Shown here in pieces: positions 25,982 through 33,535 of a DNA stretch of 64,000 nt. The DNA comes from Fictibacillus nanhaiensis (GTDB lineage Bacteria; Bacillota; Bacilli; Bacillales; Fictibacillaceae). Under the pieces are notes generated by a model. That model worked only from the letters and a program-made list of their open reading frames with translations, was not told the DNA's origin and did not search any database. Every line of letters starts with the position of its first letter. Within the stretch, counting starts at the first letter, position 1. A program made the position numbers and the translations under genes. The DNA is taken from assembly GCA_017052515.1 (NCBI GenBank), contig JAFHKR010000039.1, positions 558,001 through 622,000 on the forward strand. The letters run 5' to 3'.

Positions 25982-26326
25982 ATGGCTAATCACACACAAA
26001 ACCCTGAAACTACCGTTCATCGTCACGAAGAGATTCAGCGTAAGCTTGCCTTGAAAGAGGAGCGTAAGCATCATAACGTTTCTTTTGTCATGATGATTCT
26101 TTTAACGATCGTTGCATTCTTTGCGATCTGGAGCGACAAGATCAGTGATTCGTTTGCTGTTTTGTTTATCCTAACATTGGCAGTTGTTCAAGTATTCTTC
26201 CAGCTGTATGTTTGGATGCACTTAAGCCACAAAGGACATGACTTCCCAATCTGGGGTATGGCTAGTGGTATATTGGTTGCAGCTATAACAGTAGCTTCCT
26301 TAATGGGACTTATTTGGACATCGTAA
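25982..26326 (+). CDS. ctaF: Cytochrome caa3 oxidase subunit IV
   Basis: A 114-residue subunit with three membrane helices (about residues 35-55, 60-80 and 88-112), a hydrophilic His/Glu/Lys-rich N-terminus, and the family segment VVQVFFQLYVWMHLSHKGH. It is an accessory subunit of the Bacillus oxidase. It begins four bases after ctaE and ends the structural operon at the terminator at 26333-26366. The downstream assembly gene ctaG has its own leader. Confidence 0.93.
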   Translation: MANHTQNPETTVHRHEEIQRKLALKEERKHHNVSFVMMILLTIVAFFAIWSDKISDSFAVLFILTLAVVQVFFQLYVWMHLSHKGHDFPIWGMASGILVAAITVASLMGLIWTS

Positions 26327-26332
26327 AGAAGG

Positions 26333-26366
26333 AAGGGCTGCATCTTGTATGCAGCCCTTTTTATTT
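26333..26366 (+). terminator. Terminator of the ctaCDEF operon
   Basis: AAGGGCTGCAT / ATGCAGCCCTT, an 11-bp stem with a five-base loop and T-rich tail. Confidence 0.9.
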
Positions 26367-26461
26367 GTTACAATATTACGAATTGTCACTAACATTCCGT
26401 ACAAGTACCAACTATGATTGATATAGTGGTTATGGGTACTTTTATAAAGGAGATGACAGAC

Positions 26462-27334
26462 ATGCATCATAATCATCATGTTCATCATACTAGTTTGAGT
26501 GATTATAACTGGTACGAGCTTTTTCCGCCTTCTATATATGTTCTAGCCATCATTCTAGCGTTCGTTTATTTTCGATTCGTTGCCCGAGACAAACAGGGTA
26601 AGAAGCTCGCGACAAAATGGCAGCAAACTTCAATGATCGCTTCACTCTTGTTACTGATCATTATAAAAGGGACTCCTGTTCAGGTTTTAGGACACAATTA
26701 TTTATTTAGTGTTCACATGGTGCAGATGGCAGTGCTTTATTTAATGATTGCACCACTCATGATCCTTGCGATTCCTGAGGTGAAATGGAAGAATTGGTTA
26801 AACAAAAAAACATTTCTCACTCGTGTTTTTCATTTCCTTACAAAACCGTTGCTTGCACTGCTGATCTTTAACGCTGTATTTTCCTTGTATCATATTCCAT
26901 TAGTGTTTGATGCCGCCGTTTCAAATCCTATCATCCATTATGGGTATCATGCTTTGTTATTAATAACAGCTTATACGATGTGGTGGCCGGTTCTTTGTCC
27001 GGTTAAAGAGCTTGATACGCTATCAGATATTAAAAAGATCGGATACGTTTTTGCGAATGGAGTTCTAATGACTCCAGCTTGCGCATTGATCATGTTTGCA
27101 GATTTTCAACTCTATGAAACATACAGAAATGTACCACAATTATTTGAAACGATGACACCGAAAGAAGATCAGCACGTAGGTGGAGTAACGATGAAAATCT
27201 TCCAAGAGGTTATCTACGCATTTGTACTCGGTTTGATCTTCACAAGATGGGTGAAAAAAGAGCGACTGCGCGATAAAGCAGATTTAGAGTTAATTAAGAG
27301 ACAAAATAATCAATTGAAACCTGAATTAAAGTAA
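26462..27334 (+). CDS. ctaG: Cytochrome c oxidase assembly factor CtaG (caa3 type)
   Basis: Needed to assemble active caa3 oxidase, probably at the copper centre. The 290-residue protein has seven predicted helices, with the family patterns SVHMVQMAVLYLMIAPLMILAIP, YGYHALLLITAYTMWWPVLCPV and DQHVGGVTMKIFQEV. The start is the ATG at 26462 after AAAGGAGATG. The resulting N-terminus is strikingly His-rich (MHHNHHVHH), a possible metal-binding tail. The longer reading frame from 26414 has no ribosome binding site. The gene lies directly downstream of ctaF beyond a terminator. Confidence 0.93.
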   Translation: MHHNHHVHHTSLSDYNWYELFPPSIYVLAIILAFVYFRFVARDKQGKKLATKWQQTSMIASLLLLIIIKGTPVQVLGHNYLFSVHMVQMAVLYLMIAPLMILAIPEVKWKNWLNKKTFLTRVFHFLTKPLLALLIFNAVFSLYHIPLVFDAAVSNPIIHYGYHALLLITAYTMWWPVLCPVKELDTLSDIKKIGYVFANGVLMTPACALIMFADFQLYETYRNVPQLFETMTPKEDQHVGGVTMKIFQEVIYAFVLGLIFTRWVKKERLRDKADLELIKRQNNQLKPELK

Positions 27335-27359
27335 CCGGCATATTGCGGGTTATTTTTTT
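27332..27359 (+). terminator. Possible weak terminator of ctaG
   Basis: AACC-G-GC / GC-G-GGTT with an interior mismatch, followed by TTATTTTTTT. Short stem. Confidence 0.5.
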
Positions 27360-27499
27360 GTGTAAAAGTGATGAATGAGATCCTTGTTCAATACGCACCT
27401 TTTCTGAGATGAGAGGTAGTAAAATATAAGAAAAAAAAGAAATGGGACAGTGTATGTCGAATAATAAAAGTAAAAGCTCAATAGAAAGGAAAGAAGATC

Positions 27500-28222
27500 A
27501 TGAGAATCAGTGCCAGACAAGCAGCTAAAGAATTTATAGAATCTCATTATCCAAACTGTGATGTTGCCTATTTGGCTGGAAGCGTAGTTAGGGGAGAAGA
27601 AACAGAGAGCTCTGATCTAGATATTATCATCATCGATCGTTCTGTTAGTGAATCATACCGAGAATCACTTACTGAGTATGATTGGCCGATAGAGGTCTTT
27701 GTTCACAATATGTTTACGTACAAACATTTTTTTAAACAAAATATCGATCGAGCTAGACCCTCTCTTCCTCAAATGTGTGCTGAGGGGATCATTCTTCGTG
27801 ACACAGGACAGGCATCACGAATCAAGAATGAAGCTTTACAGCTGTTAAAAGCAGGTCCAACACCTTGGAAAACGATTGAGATTGAACAAGCACGTTATTT
27901 CTTAACCGATCTATTAAACGATTTGGAAGGGTCAACGAATGTTTTAGAAGATTTATTCATCGTTTCAAAACTCGCTGATCGGACACATGAATTTGTATTA
28001 CGTGTTAATGGGCACTGGATCGGAGAAGGGAAATGGATTCTACGTGCTTTAAAAGAATACAACGAAACGTTTGCAGAACAATTTGCATCTGTATTTGATG
28101 ATTATTATTCCAATCGCATCAAATCAAATGTAATTGAATTTGTTGACGAAGTAATCGCTCCATATGGTGGCAGACTGTTTGAAGGGTATTCCTCTCAATC
28201 TCCAGAAAGAGCTGCTGAATAA
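27500..28222 (+). CDS. Nucleotidyltransferase domain protein (MNT/Pol-beta superfamily)
   Basis: A 240-residue protein with the minimal nucleotidyltransferase motif near the N-terminus: LAGSVVRGEE followed by SSDLDIIII, that is GS-x(n)-DLD, with a third acidic residue in the strand IEVFVH. The C-terminal 140 residues are mainly helical (LKAGPTPWKTIEIEQARYFLTDLLNDLE). The family includes aminoglycoside adenylyltransferases, but the second half does not look like a known resistance enzyme and the substrate is unknown. AAAGGAAAG precedes the ATG. B. subtilis has no gene of this kind between ctaG and ylbB. Confidence 0.7.
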   Translation: MRISARQAAKEFIESHYPNCDVAYLAGSVVRGEETESSDLDIIIIDRSVSESYRESLTEYDWPIEVFVHNMFTYKHFFKQNIDRARPSLPQMCAEGIILRDTGQASRIKNEALQLLKAGPTPWKTIEIEQARYFLTDLLNDLEGSTNVLEDLFIVSKLADRTHEFVLRVNGHWIGEGKWILRALKEYNETFAEQFASVFDDYYSNRIKSNVIEFVDEVIAPYGGRLFEGYSSQSPERAAE

Positions 28223-28223
28223 G

Positions 28224-28253
28224 AAAAACCCCTCATGTTAGAGGGGTTTTTTT
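28224..28253. terminator. Bidirectional terminator
   Basis: AAAACCCCTC / GAGGGGTTTT with T-runs on both strands; it separates the convergent nucleotidyltransferase and YugN-like genes. Confidence 0.9.
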
Positions 28254-28602
28254 AAACGTGTAACTCACTATGAAGTGCTTCGATTAATTTGTTGCATTGA
28301 TTAACAACGTGTTTCGGAAATACTTCATCATATTCCACACCGTGAGGGTAATAATGTTTCCCTACATAAGGTGTTCCAAGTTCAACTTTAGCATGTGGTG
28401 TTTCTGTTTCAGCTTCAATAACATGACAAGGGAATCGGAAATAATAAACATCGCCATTCGTCATGTCTTCAAATTTGTAATCATATGTAATACGTTCATA
28501 ATCCCATTGGCCAGCACGGATCATGCCATGGTTTTCCATTACATGTTCTAAAAGTGAAAACTCAACAACCTTCCCGTTTAAGCCGCTTTCTTCAAATTTC
28601 AT
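28252..28602 (-). CDS. YugN-like family protein
   Basis: A 116-residue soluble protein resembling the YugN-like family: GLNGKVVEFSLLEHVMENHGMIRAGQWDYERITYDYKFE in the first half and GTPYVGKHYYPHGVEYDE followed by FPKHVV in the second. Function is unknown. The start is the ATG at 28602, seven bases after AGGAGG; a longer frame back to 28722 has no site and an odd composition. It occupies the place where B. subtilis has ylbA. Confidence 0.75.
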   Translation of the reverse strand: MKFEESGLNGKVVEFSLLEHVMENHGMIRAGQWDYERITYDYKFEDMTNGDVYYFRFPCHVIEAETETPHAKVELGTPYVGKHYYPHGVEYDEVFPKHVVNQCNKLIEALHSELHV

Positions 28603-28761
28603 TGTGAAACCTCCTAGGAATTCAATAAAAAAATAATAATCACTTCTTAATGATATTATGAAAGCGCTAAAGATGCAATCATTGTCAAAAGTGCGTATAT
28701 TTGTTTTTCTTTCGTAAAGCATAAGGAAGAATAGATTTCCATTTTAGAGGAGGTAAAGATT

Positions 28762-29190
28762 TTGAAAAAGGTAAGTGAGATCATGACGCGGGAAGTAGAT
28801 TTTGTAACACCTCTAGACAATGTTTATGAAGTGGCCGTTAAAATGAAGAATGACAATGTAGGTGTTATTCCAGTGTGTGAAAATGAACAAATAATAGGAG
28901 TCATCACGGACCGAGATATTGTCGTTCGAGGAGTTGCTGAAAAACGTCCAGGTTCTACAAAAGTAACAGATGTTATGAGCGATGAATTATACACAGGCTC
29001 TGCAGATATGACAGCTGAAGAAGCCGCAGACCTTATGGCAGATAAACAAATTAGAAGGTTACCTATCGTTGAGAACAACAAGCTTGTAGGGATTATTTCT
29101 TTAGGAGATCTATCTCTTGCAAAAGAGAGTGACTCTGCTGCTGGACATACTCTTTCACAAGTTTCAGAGCAGCGGAATCAAATTCAATAA
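28762..29190 (+). CDS. ylbB: CBS-domain protein YlbB
   Basis: A 142-residue protein made of two CBS domains (residues about 1-60 and 68-125), with the repeated patterns VGVIPVCENEQIIGVITDRDIV and IRRLPIVENNKLVGIISLGDL. Such stand-alone pairs bind adenine nucleotides and act as energy sensors; the partner is unknown. The start is TTG at 28762, with GGAGG nine bases upstream. It is divergent from the YugN-like gene and has its own terminator, so it is probably monocistronic. Confidence 0.88.
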   Translation: MKKVSEIMTREVDFVTPLDNVYEVAVKMKNDNVGVIPVCENEQIIGVITDRDIVVRGVAEKRPGSTKVTDVMSDELYTGSADMTAEEAADLMADKQIRRLPIVENNKLVGIISLGDLSLAKESDSAAGHTLSQVSEQRNQIQ

Positions 29191-29201
29191 CCAGTAGTAG
29201 T

Positions 29202-29240
29202 ATAAAACAGTTCTATTTAAAATGGAGCTGTTTTATTTTT
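29202..29240 (+). terminator. Terminator of ylbB
   Basis: ATAAAACAGTTC / GAGCTGTTTTAT (one G-T pair) followed by TTTTT. Confidence 0.8.
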
Positions 29241-29311
29241 GAAACGGTTCATCCAAACACATACCCTCTATGCTAAACTAAGAAGAGAAGAAAGATATAG
29301 GGGGAACCATT

Positions 29312-30343
29312 ATGCGAGGATTGGTTACTTTTTTCCTATCCGTTTTTATTTTGATCGGTTTGTTTTTTTATGATGTTCTGCCAGAATTTAAGGTCGAGAA
29401 AGAAAAGCCTGATACAAAAGTAGAGTACATAGAGGAAACATTAAAGATTCCTGATGATGCTGTTTCTAACTGGGTAGGTAAAGATATAGGTGCATTTAAG
29501 GAGCAATGGGGAGAACCTGAAAGGATCGATCCATCAAGTTATGGTTATGAATGGTACATTTATGGCAATAAGAGTCCAAAAGGTTATCTTCAAGCCGGAG
29601 TAGAAAACGGGAAAGTTGTTACGTTGTTCGTCATTGGATCTGACGTGAACACCTCACCATTTACAATTGGAGAGAATTCAAATAAGATCATTCAGAAGTT
29701 TCCCATAGAGAGTGATATCACCATTAATGATGGCGAAGATTTTTTTAGATTCGAACTATCTGAGCAGGAAGTCATGTTACGTCCACTCATTAAATTGAAA
29801 GATAACGTTTGGGTACAACTGTATTTTGATAAGTTCACAAATCAGCTCTCTAGTGTCAGGTACACGACTTCAGATGTATTATTAAAACAGAGACCTTATT
29901 CAATCGTTTATCGGGGTGATCTGCCTCCGCTTGGACAATTGAGTGAGGATGAACAGAAAAAAGTAGATCAATCTGAAGAACAACAAGTTTTTGAGTTAAC
30001 CAACATCATACGTCTCAAATACGAAAAAAACCCGTTAGAATGGGATGAAAGAACTTCAGAAGTAGCATTCTTGCATTCAAAAGATATGTTGGATCAGCAA
30101 TATTTTTCCCATGAGAGTAAGGATGGAAGGACGCTCTCTGACAGGCTACAGCAAAAAGAAGTCACATTTTTGCAAGCAGGCGAAAACATAGCCGCAAACT
30201 ACACGGACGGGATCGCAGCTGTAGAAGGCTGGATGAACAGTGAAGGACATCGAAAGACGCTGTTAAACAATGAATATACTCACTTAGGAGTAGGTGTAGA
30301 TCATAAGTATTACACCCAGAACTTTTTAGTACCCATGAAGTAG
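29312..30343 (+). CDS. ylbC: CAP-domain protein YlbC with CAP-associated N-terminal domain
   Basis: A 343-residue exported protein anchored by an N-terminal hydrophobic helix (residues 4-22). The middle region (about 50-195) is the CAP-associated domain, marked by IGAFKEQWGEPERIDPSSYGYEWYIYG. The C-terminal CAP/SCP domain (about 230-343) has the expected FELTNIIR, HSKDMLDQQYFSHESKDG, AGENIA and WMNSEGHRKTLLNNEYTHLGVGV motifs. Bacterial CAP proteins are often spore or wall associated, and activity is not established. AGGGGG precedes the ATG. A strong terminator follows. Confidence 0.9.
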   Translation: MRGLVTFFLSVFILIGLFFYDVLPEFKVEKEKPDTKVEYIEETLKIPDDAVSNWVGKDIGAFKEQWGEPERIDPSSYGYEWYIYGNKSPKGYLQAGVENGKVVTLFVIGSDVNTSPFTIGENSNKIIQKFPIESDITINDGEDFFRFELSEQEVMLRPLIKLKDNVWVQLYFDKFTNQLSSVRYTTSDVLLKQRPYSIVYRGDLPPLGQLSEDEQKKVDQSEEQQVFELTNIIRLKYEKNPLEWDERTSEVAFLHSKDMLDQQYFSHESKDGRTLSDRLQQKEVTFLQAGENIAANYTDGIAAVEGWMNSEGHRKTLLNNEYTHLGVGVDHKYYTQNFLVPMK

Positions 30344-30350
30344 ATTGTTG

Positions 30351-30389
30351 AAAAAAGGCTGAACCTTAGAGGGTTCAGCTTTTTTTTTT
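30351..30389 (+). terminator. Terminator of ylbC
   Basis: AAGGCTGAACC / GGGTTCAGCTT with a long T-run (30379-30389). Confidence 0.9.
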
Positions 30390-30403
30390 GATGAACTTGG
30401 GTG

Positions 30404-30883
30404 TTACTCAGCAAGTTTAAAGAATGTACCTGAAGCCGAAGCGATTAACGTACCGTGTTCGTTACGCACTTTTCCATCCATACGTACTAATTGTCTGCCA
30501 TTATGAACAACTTCAGCGCGGCAGATAAACAATTCTCCAACACCTGGTGTTAAATAGTCCACTTTTAGTTCTACCGTTACAGCCCCTCTTTTGTTACCTG
30601 GAACAAGACTGGCCATTGTGCCCATCGCTGTATCTAATAGGGTTGCTGTTAAGCCCCCATGTAAGATCCCGATTGAATTATCAAGAAGTGGGGAATTAGG
30701 CATCTCCATTTCAAGGGTATGATCATCGATTCTAGTTGTTTTAAAGTTTAATAAAGAAGCAATGTGTGTCATATGGTCCTTTTCTCTTTTTGTTTTTAAA
30801 CTGTCTAAGAAAAGTTTCATGACTTGTTGTTCTTGTTCCGTACTCGTTTCAAAGAAATCGTTCCACTCGTCCTTAATATCCAA
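30404..30883 (-). CDS. PaaI-type hotdog thioesterase
   Basis: A hotdog-fold acyl-CoA thioesterase of the PaaI/YdiI class, about 159 residues. The signature GILHGGLTATLLDTAMGTMA holds the HGG loop and catalytic acidic residue on the central helix, and VTVELKVDYLTPGVG follows as in the family. The N-terminal 40 residues are helical and extra. The start is placed at TTG 30883, six bases after AGGGAG; TTG at 30898 is possible. The substrate is unknown. It interrupts the ylbC-ylbD order relative to B. subtilis. Confidence 0.8.
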   Translation of the reverse strand: MDIKDEWNDFFETSTEQEQQVMKLFLDSLKTKREKDHMTHIASLLNFKTTRIDDHTLEMEMPNSPLLDNSIGILHGGLTATLLDTAMGTMASLVPGNKRGAVTVELKVDYLTPGVGELFICRAEVVHNGRQLVRMDGKVRNEHGTLIASASGTFFKLAE

Positions 30884-31055
30884 TATTCTCTCCCTCAATC
30901 TTTTTTTATTTTTATTGTACCTTTTTGGGCGGATGAGAATAAAGTAAACAGAATTAACTTTGCACCATTTATAAAAAATGGGCGCACCAATTTATGGGCA
31001 CTTATGTATCATGTAGTAAACATCATTCGTCAGTGGATGGCTGGGGGTGGATTCT

Positions 31056-31454
31056 GTGGTAAAGACTGATATTGAAAGTTTCAAGGAGTTCGTTCATAAA
31101 CATCCTGATTTAATTAAGGAAGTGAAGAAGAATAAGAGGCCTTGGAAAGAAGTTTATCAAGATTGGATTGTTTTAGGAGAAGAACATGAAAGCTGGAATC
31201 AGTATGCAAAAGACAAAGAAAATAAACAAGAAGATCGCTCTAAGTCCGATAAGACGAGAACAGAACTTACAGTTGGAGACATCGTAACGGGTTTAAGTAA
31301 GCTTCAAATCACGGATGTACAAAAATATTTATCGCAATTTGGTAGTTTGATGGATGCGGTACAAGAGCTATTACAGCAATTTAACAATCAGTCTGACAGA
31401 CCGAACCAGCTGCCGGAAAATAAAATGAATGATTATCCTTCTTATAGGGACTAA
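31056..31454 (+). CDS. ylbD: YlbD family spore-coat protein
   Basis: A 132-residue hydrophilic protein of the YlbD coat family: FKEFVHKHPDLIKEVKKNKRPWKEVYQDWIVLGE at the N-terminus, a Lys/Glu-rich linker, then a helical region beginning VGDIVTGLSKLQITDVQKYLSQFG. B. subtilis YlbD is a spore coat component made in the mother cell. The start is GTG at 31056 after GGGGGTGG; the GTG three codons upstream overlaps that site. It is followed by ylbE after 15 bases, so the two form an operon ending at the terminator at 31803. Confidence 0.8.
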   Translation: MVKTDIESFKEFVHKHPDLIKEVKKNKRPWKEVYQDWIVLGEEHESWNQYAKDKENKQEDRSKSDKTRTELTVGDIVTGLSKLQITDVQKYLSQFGSLMDAVQELLQQFNNQSDRPNQLPENKMNDYPSYRD

Positions 31455-31469
31455 AAGGATGTGTGCGGA

Positions 31470-31772
31470 GTGCGAAGAGAAATTCTTGAATATTTAAATA
31501 CAAGACCTGACTTGAAATATTATATAAGAGAAAAGCCGGAGTGGTATAGAAAGTTAAGCAGAAACCCTTTTTCAGTATCAGAGCTGGAAGAGGGTGCAAA
31601 AGTGTTTTACGGACGTACCTTTGGGCAAAGAGTAGATAAATTTCATCAACAAGTACAAAATTTTGGTTTGTTGATGGAGTTAATCTCTGTCATGGGAGAT
31701 GAAGTTAAAGGCGGCAGTGCTCCCGTACAGAATGATTTTCCACCGATGCCAGACTCTATGAACAACGGGTAA
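31470..31772 (+). CDS. ylbE: YlbE family protein
   Basis: A 100-residue protein starting MRREILEYLNTRPDLKYYIREKPEWYRKLSRNP, the defining YlbE segment; the rest includes AKVFYGRTFGQRVDKFHQQVQNFGLLMELI and a Pro-rich C-terminus. Function is unknown; it is co-located with the coat gene ylbD in Bacillus. The GTG at 31470 is chosen because AAAAGGA is ten bases upstream; the in-frame GTG at 31461 is only one base from it. Confidence 0.8.
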   Translation: MRREILEYLNTRPDLKYYIREKPEWYRKLSRNPFSVSELEEGAKVFYGRTFGQRVDKFHQQVQNFGLLMELISVMGDEVKGGSAPVQNDFPPMPDSMNNG

Positions 31773-31802
31773 GGATGAGGGATAATAAACATGTAAAAGG
31801 AA

Positions 31803-31832
31803 AAAACTACTTCTATAAGGAGTGGTTTTTTT
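31803..31832 (+). terminator. Terminator of ylbDE that contains the next gene's ribosome binding site
   Basis: AAAACTACT (31803-31811) pairs with AGTGGTTTT (31821-31829, one G-T pair), followed by T residues to 31832; the ATG of the next gene begins at 31833. AAGGAG in the loop and 3' arm is that gene's only visible Shine-Dalgarno, about ten bases from the ATG. Confidence 0.7.
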
Positions 31833-32264
31833 ATGAAAAGAAATAGACGGATCTATTCAGGTGCTCTATTAGTGATCATCGTTCTCACACTATTTACGGT
31901 AACCAAATTATACGAAGGACCTTCTGAGACCAAACTTCAAGAATCAAAAGCCGTTGAGGTTTCCGCTTCGTATCCATTAATGGATAAAGACTGGGCGGTC
32001 AACTATCATGTGAAAAAGCAGCGAATATATTTTGAAAATATTATTTCAAGGTTTTCCTTCCAAGGGGGTCTTACCAAGACACCCGGAAATAAGGATGGGT
32101 ATATTGCGGTTTTTGTAAATAATAAGTGGAGAATGAATGCGAATCAATCTATGTTTATCTTAAAAGATATGAATCCTGGTAAACACACAATTACTTTACA
32201 GCTGAAGAAAAAGGATGGTTCTGATTACGGTTTAAAGAAAAATATAGTCGTTCAAGTTCGATAA
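31833..32264 (+). CDS. Exported hypothetical protein (143 aa)
   Basis: A 143-residue protein with an N-terminal membrane anchor (basic MKRNRR then a hydrophobic run to about residue 25) and an extracytoplasmic domain that looks beta-rich: WAVNYHVKKQRIYFENII, DGYIAVFVNNKWRMN, FILKDMNPGKHTITLQLKKKDG. The last segment resembles an immunoglobulin-like or carbohydrate-binding beta sandwich edge (GKHTITLQL), but I do not recognise the family. It has its own terminator, and its ribosome binding site is buried in the preceding one. It is absent from the B. subtilis order. Confidence 0.6.
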   Translation: MKRNRRIYSGALLVIIVLTLFTVTKLYEGPSETKLQESKAVEVSASYPLMDKDWAVNYHVKKQRIYFENIISRFSFQGGLTKTPGNKDGYIAVFVNNKWRMNANQSMFILKDMNPGKHTITLQLKKKDGSDYGLKKNIVVQVR

Positions 32265-32295
32265 CTCTTCGATTTTTGAAGAGTTTTATTTTTTG
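32263..32295 (+). terminator. Terminator after the exported hypothetical gene
   Basis: AACTCTTC / GAAGAGTT with a seven-base loop and TTATTTTTT tail; the first stem bases overlap the stop codon. Confidence 0.85.
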
Positions 32296-32377
32296 TATAA
32301 GGCTCCTATGCTTTTAAGTACATCCAATATCCGCTATAATGGATAAGAAACCTCATACCTAAAGGGAGGTGTGACGT

Positions 32378-32812
32378 ATGAGTATAGACCAAAGTGTATT
32401 GCTGGAACAGTCCTTAGCATTAGCAGATATGGTTGCTGATTCCAGTGTTGCAATAGCATATAGAAAGTCAAAATATCACCTAGAGCAAGATGAAGAAGCA
32501 CAGAAATTGATTGCTCGTTTCGCTAAGATGAAAGAACAGTATGAAGAAGTTCAGCGTTTTGGTAAATATCATCCTGATTTTCATACCGTTTCAACACAAG
32601 TTCGAACACTTAAACGAGAGCTTGATTTTCATGAAAATATCGCTCAATTTAAGAAAGCAGAAAAAGAACTTGAAAATTTATTGATGGAATGCAGCAAAAT
32701 CATAGCATATAGTGTTTCAGAACAAATTAAAGTTCCAACGGGTAATCCGTTCTTTGATGAAAGCTCTTGCAGTGGTGGATGTGGTTCTGGTGGATCTTGT
32801 GGCTGTGCTTAA
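32378..32812 (+). CDS. ylbF: YlbF/RicF, subunit of the RicAFT (Y-complex)
   Basis: A 144-residue helical protein of the YlbF/YmcA family. In B. subtilis YlbF, YmcA and YaaT form a complex that carries iron-sulfur clusters, modulates RNase Y and promotes sporulation, competence and biofilm formation. The family core is SSVAIAYRKSKYHLEQDEEAQKLI and a long coiled-coil helix. The C-terminal tail, about residues 131-144, has four cysteines in a Gly-rich context (CSGGCGSGGSCGCA), consistent with cluster ligation. AGGGAGGTG precedes the ATG. Convergent with the next gene, only two bases apart. Confidence 0.92.
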   Translation: MSIDQSVLLEQSLALADMVADSSVAIAYRKSKYHLEQDEEAQKLIARFAKMKEQYEEVQRFGKYHPDFHTVSTQVRTLKRELDFHENIAQFKKAEKELENLLMECSKIIAYSVSEQIKVPTGNPFFDESSCSGGCGSGGSCGCA

Positions 32813-32814
32813 TT

Positions 32815-33135
32815 TCAGTCTTTAAACCGAATGCAATCAAAACATAGATTGCCACAGCAGAACATTTTCTCTTGCGGAACTAAAAAACGCATGCGGTACA
32901 CATGAAGATTATCTTCATATCTTACAAATGTAAGATTCAATGTTAGCCGTTTCCCTTTCATAGCTTTTACGGCATGTTTTTTTACAGAATCAGTTGATTG
33001 TTCGATTGTAAACTGCGAAGAAACCGTTACATATATGAAAGGGATACCGGCCATCATTTTTTTCTCAACATGAATGATCGTTGGATCTTGGTTCATACGA
33101 TACAAGAACTGTTCCCAAATGTTATCTAAGTCCAA
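32815..33135 (-). CDS. Hypothetical protein with C-terminal Cys cluster (106 aa)
   Basis: A 106-residue protein with beta-strand-like segments in the first 85 residues (GIPFIYVTVSSQFTIEQ, RLTLNLTFVRYEDNLHVYRMRF) and a C-terminal CCGNLCFDCIR containing four Cys in twelve residues, likely a small metal site. The CCGxxCxxC pattern is seen in several small redox or zinc proteins, but I cannot name the family. The start is TTG at 33135, with AGGAAG upstream. It faces ylbF end to end, so the two mRNAs may overlap. No terminator is seen for it. Confidence 0.6.
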   Translation of the reverse strand: MDLDNIWEQFLYRMNQDPTIIHVEKKMMAGIPFIYVTVSSQFTIEQSTDSVKKHAVKAMKGKRLTLNLTFVRYEDNLHVYRMRFLVPQEKMFCCGNLCFDCIRFKD

Positions 33136-33204
33136 AATTCATCACTTCCTAATAAGGAGTATTCATTTTATTTTCAATTTTAGTATATAAAAGGGGCTTT
33201 AATT

Positions 33205-33480
33205 ATGATAGGTAATCGTCGTGGGCTATCTGTTTTTCTCCATTCATTAAAGTTTTCAAAACAGTTAAGACGCTATGGAAATGTACACTATGTTTCTAGA
33301 AGGTTAAAATACGCTGTTCTTTATTGTGATGGAAACAAAATAGAAGAGATCGCAGCAAAGCTTGAATCCCTGCATTTTGTAAAAGAAGTAAAAAGGTCTC
33401 ATAAACAGGAGATCAAGACAGAATATGAAAGTAAGATCGTTGATAAAGCAAAAGAGTATGATTATAAGATGGGGATTTAA
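33205..33480 (+). CDS. ylbG: YlbG family protein (UPF0298 / DUF2129)
   Basis: A 91-residue cytosolic protein of unknown function. It has the family pattern [38 protein letters not shown] and, later, [24 protein letters not shown] lies before the ATG at moderate spacing. It keeps the B. subtilis position between ylbF and rsmD, though two extra genes and a small RNA gene surround it here. Confidence 0.88.
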   Translation: MIGNRRGLSVFLHSLKFSKQLRRYGNVHYVSRRLKYAVLYCDGNKIEEIAAKLESLHFVKEVKRSHKQEIKTEYESKIVDKAKEYDYKMGI

Positions 33481-33483
33481 AAG

Positions 33484-33518
33484 ACAGGCCGCTAATACAA
33501 ATAGCTGCCTGTTTTTTT
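33484..33518 (+). terminator. Terminator of ylbG
   Basis: ACAGGC-c-GCTA / TAGC-t-GCCTGT followed by seven T residues. Confidence 0.85.
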
Positions 33519-33535
33519 ATTTCGTTACTCTGTCT

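Noticed and set aside
28658-28673. cre-like ATGAAAGCGCTAAAGA upstream of the YugN-like gene
   Set aside because: The right half of the consensus is lost (two key mismatches) and there is no promoter context.
28603-28722. 40-codon N-terminal extension of the YugN-like gene
   Set aside because: AGGAGG directly precedes the internal ATG at 28602 and the extension has no homology-like features.
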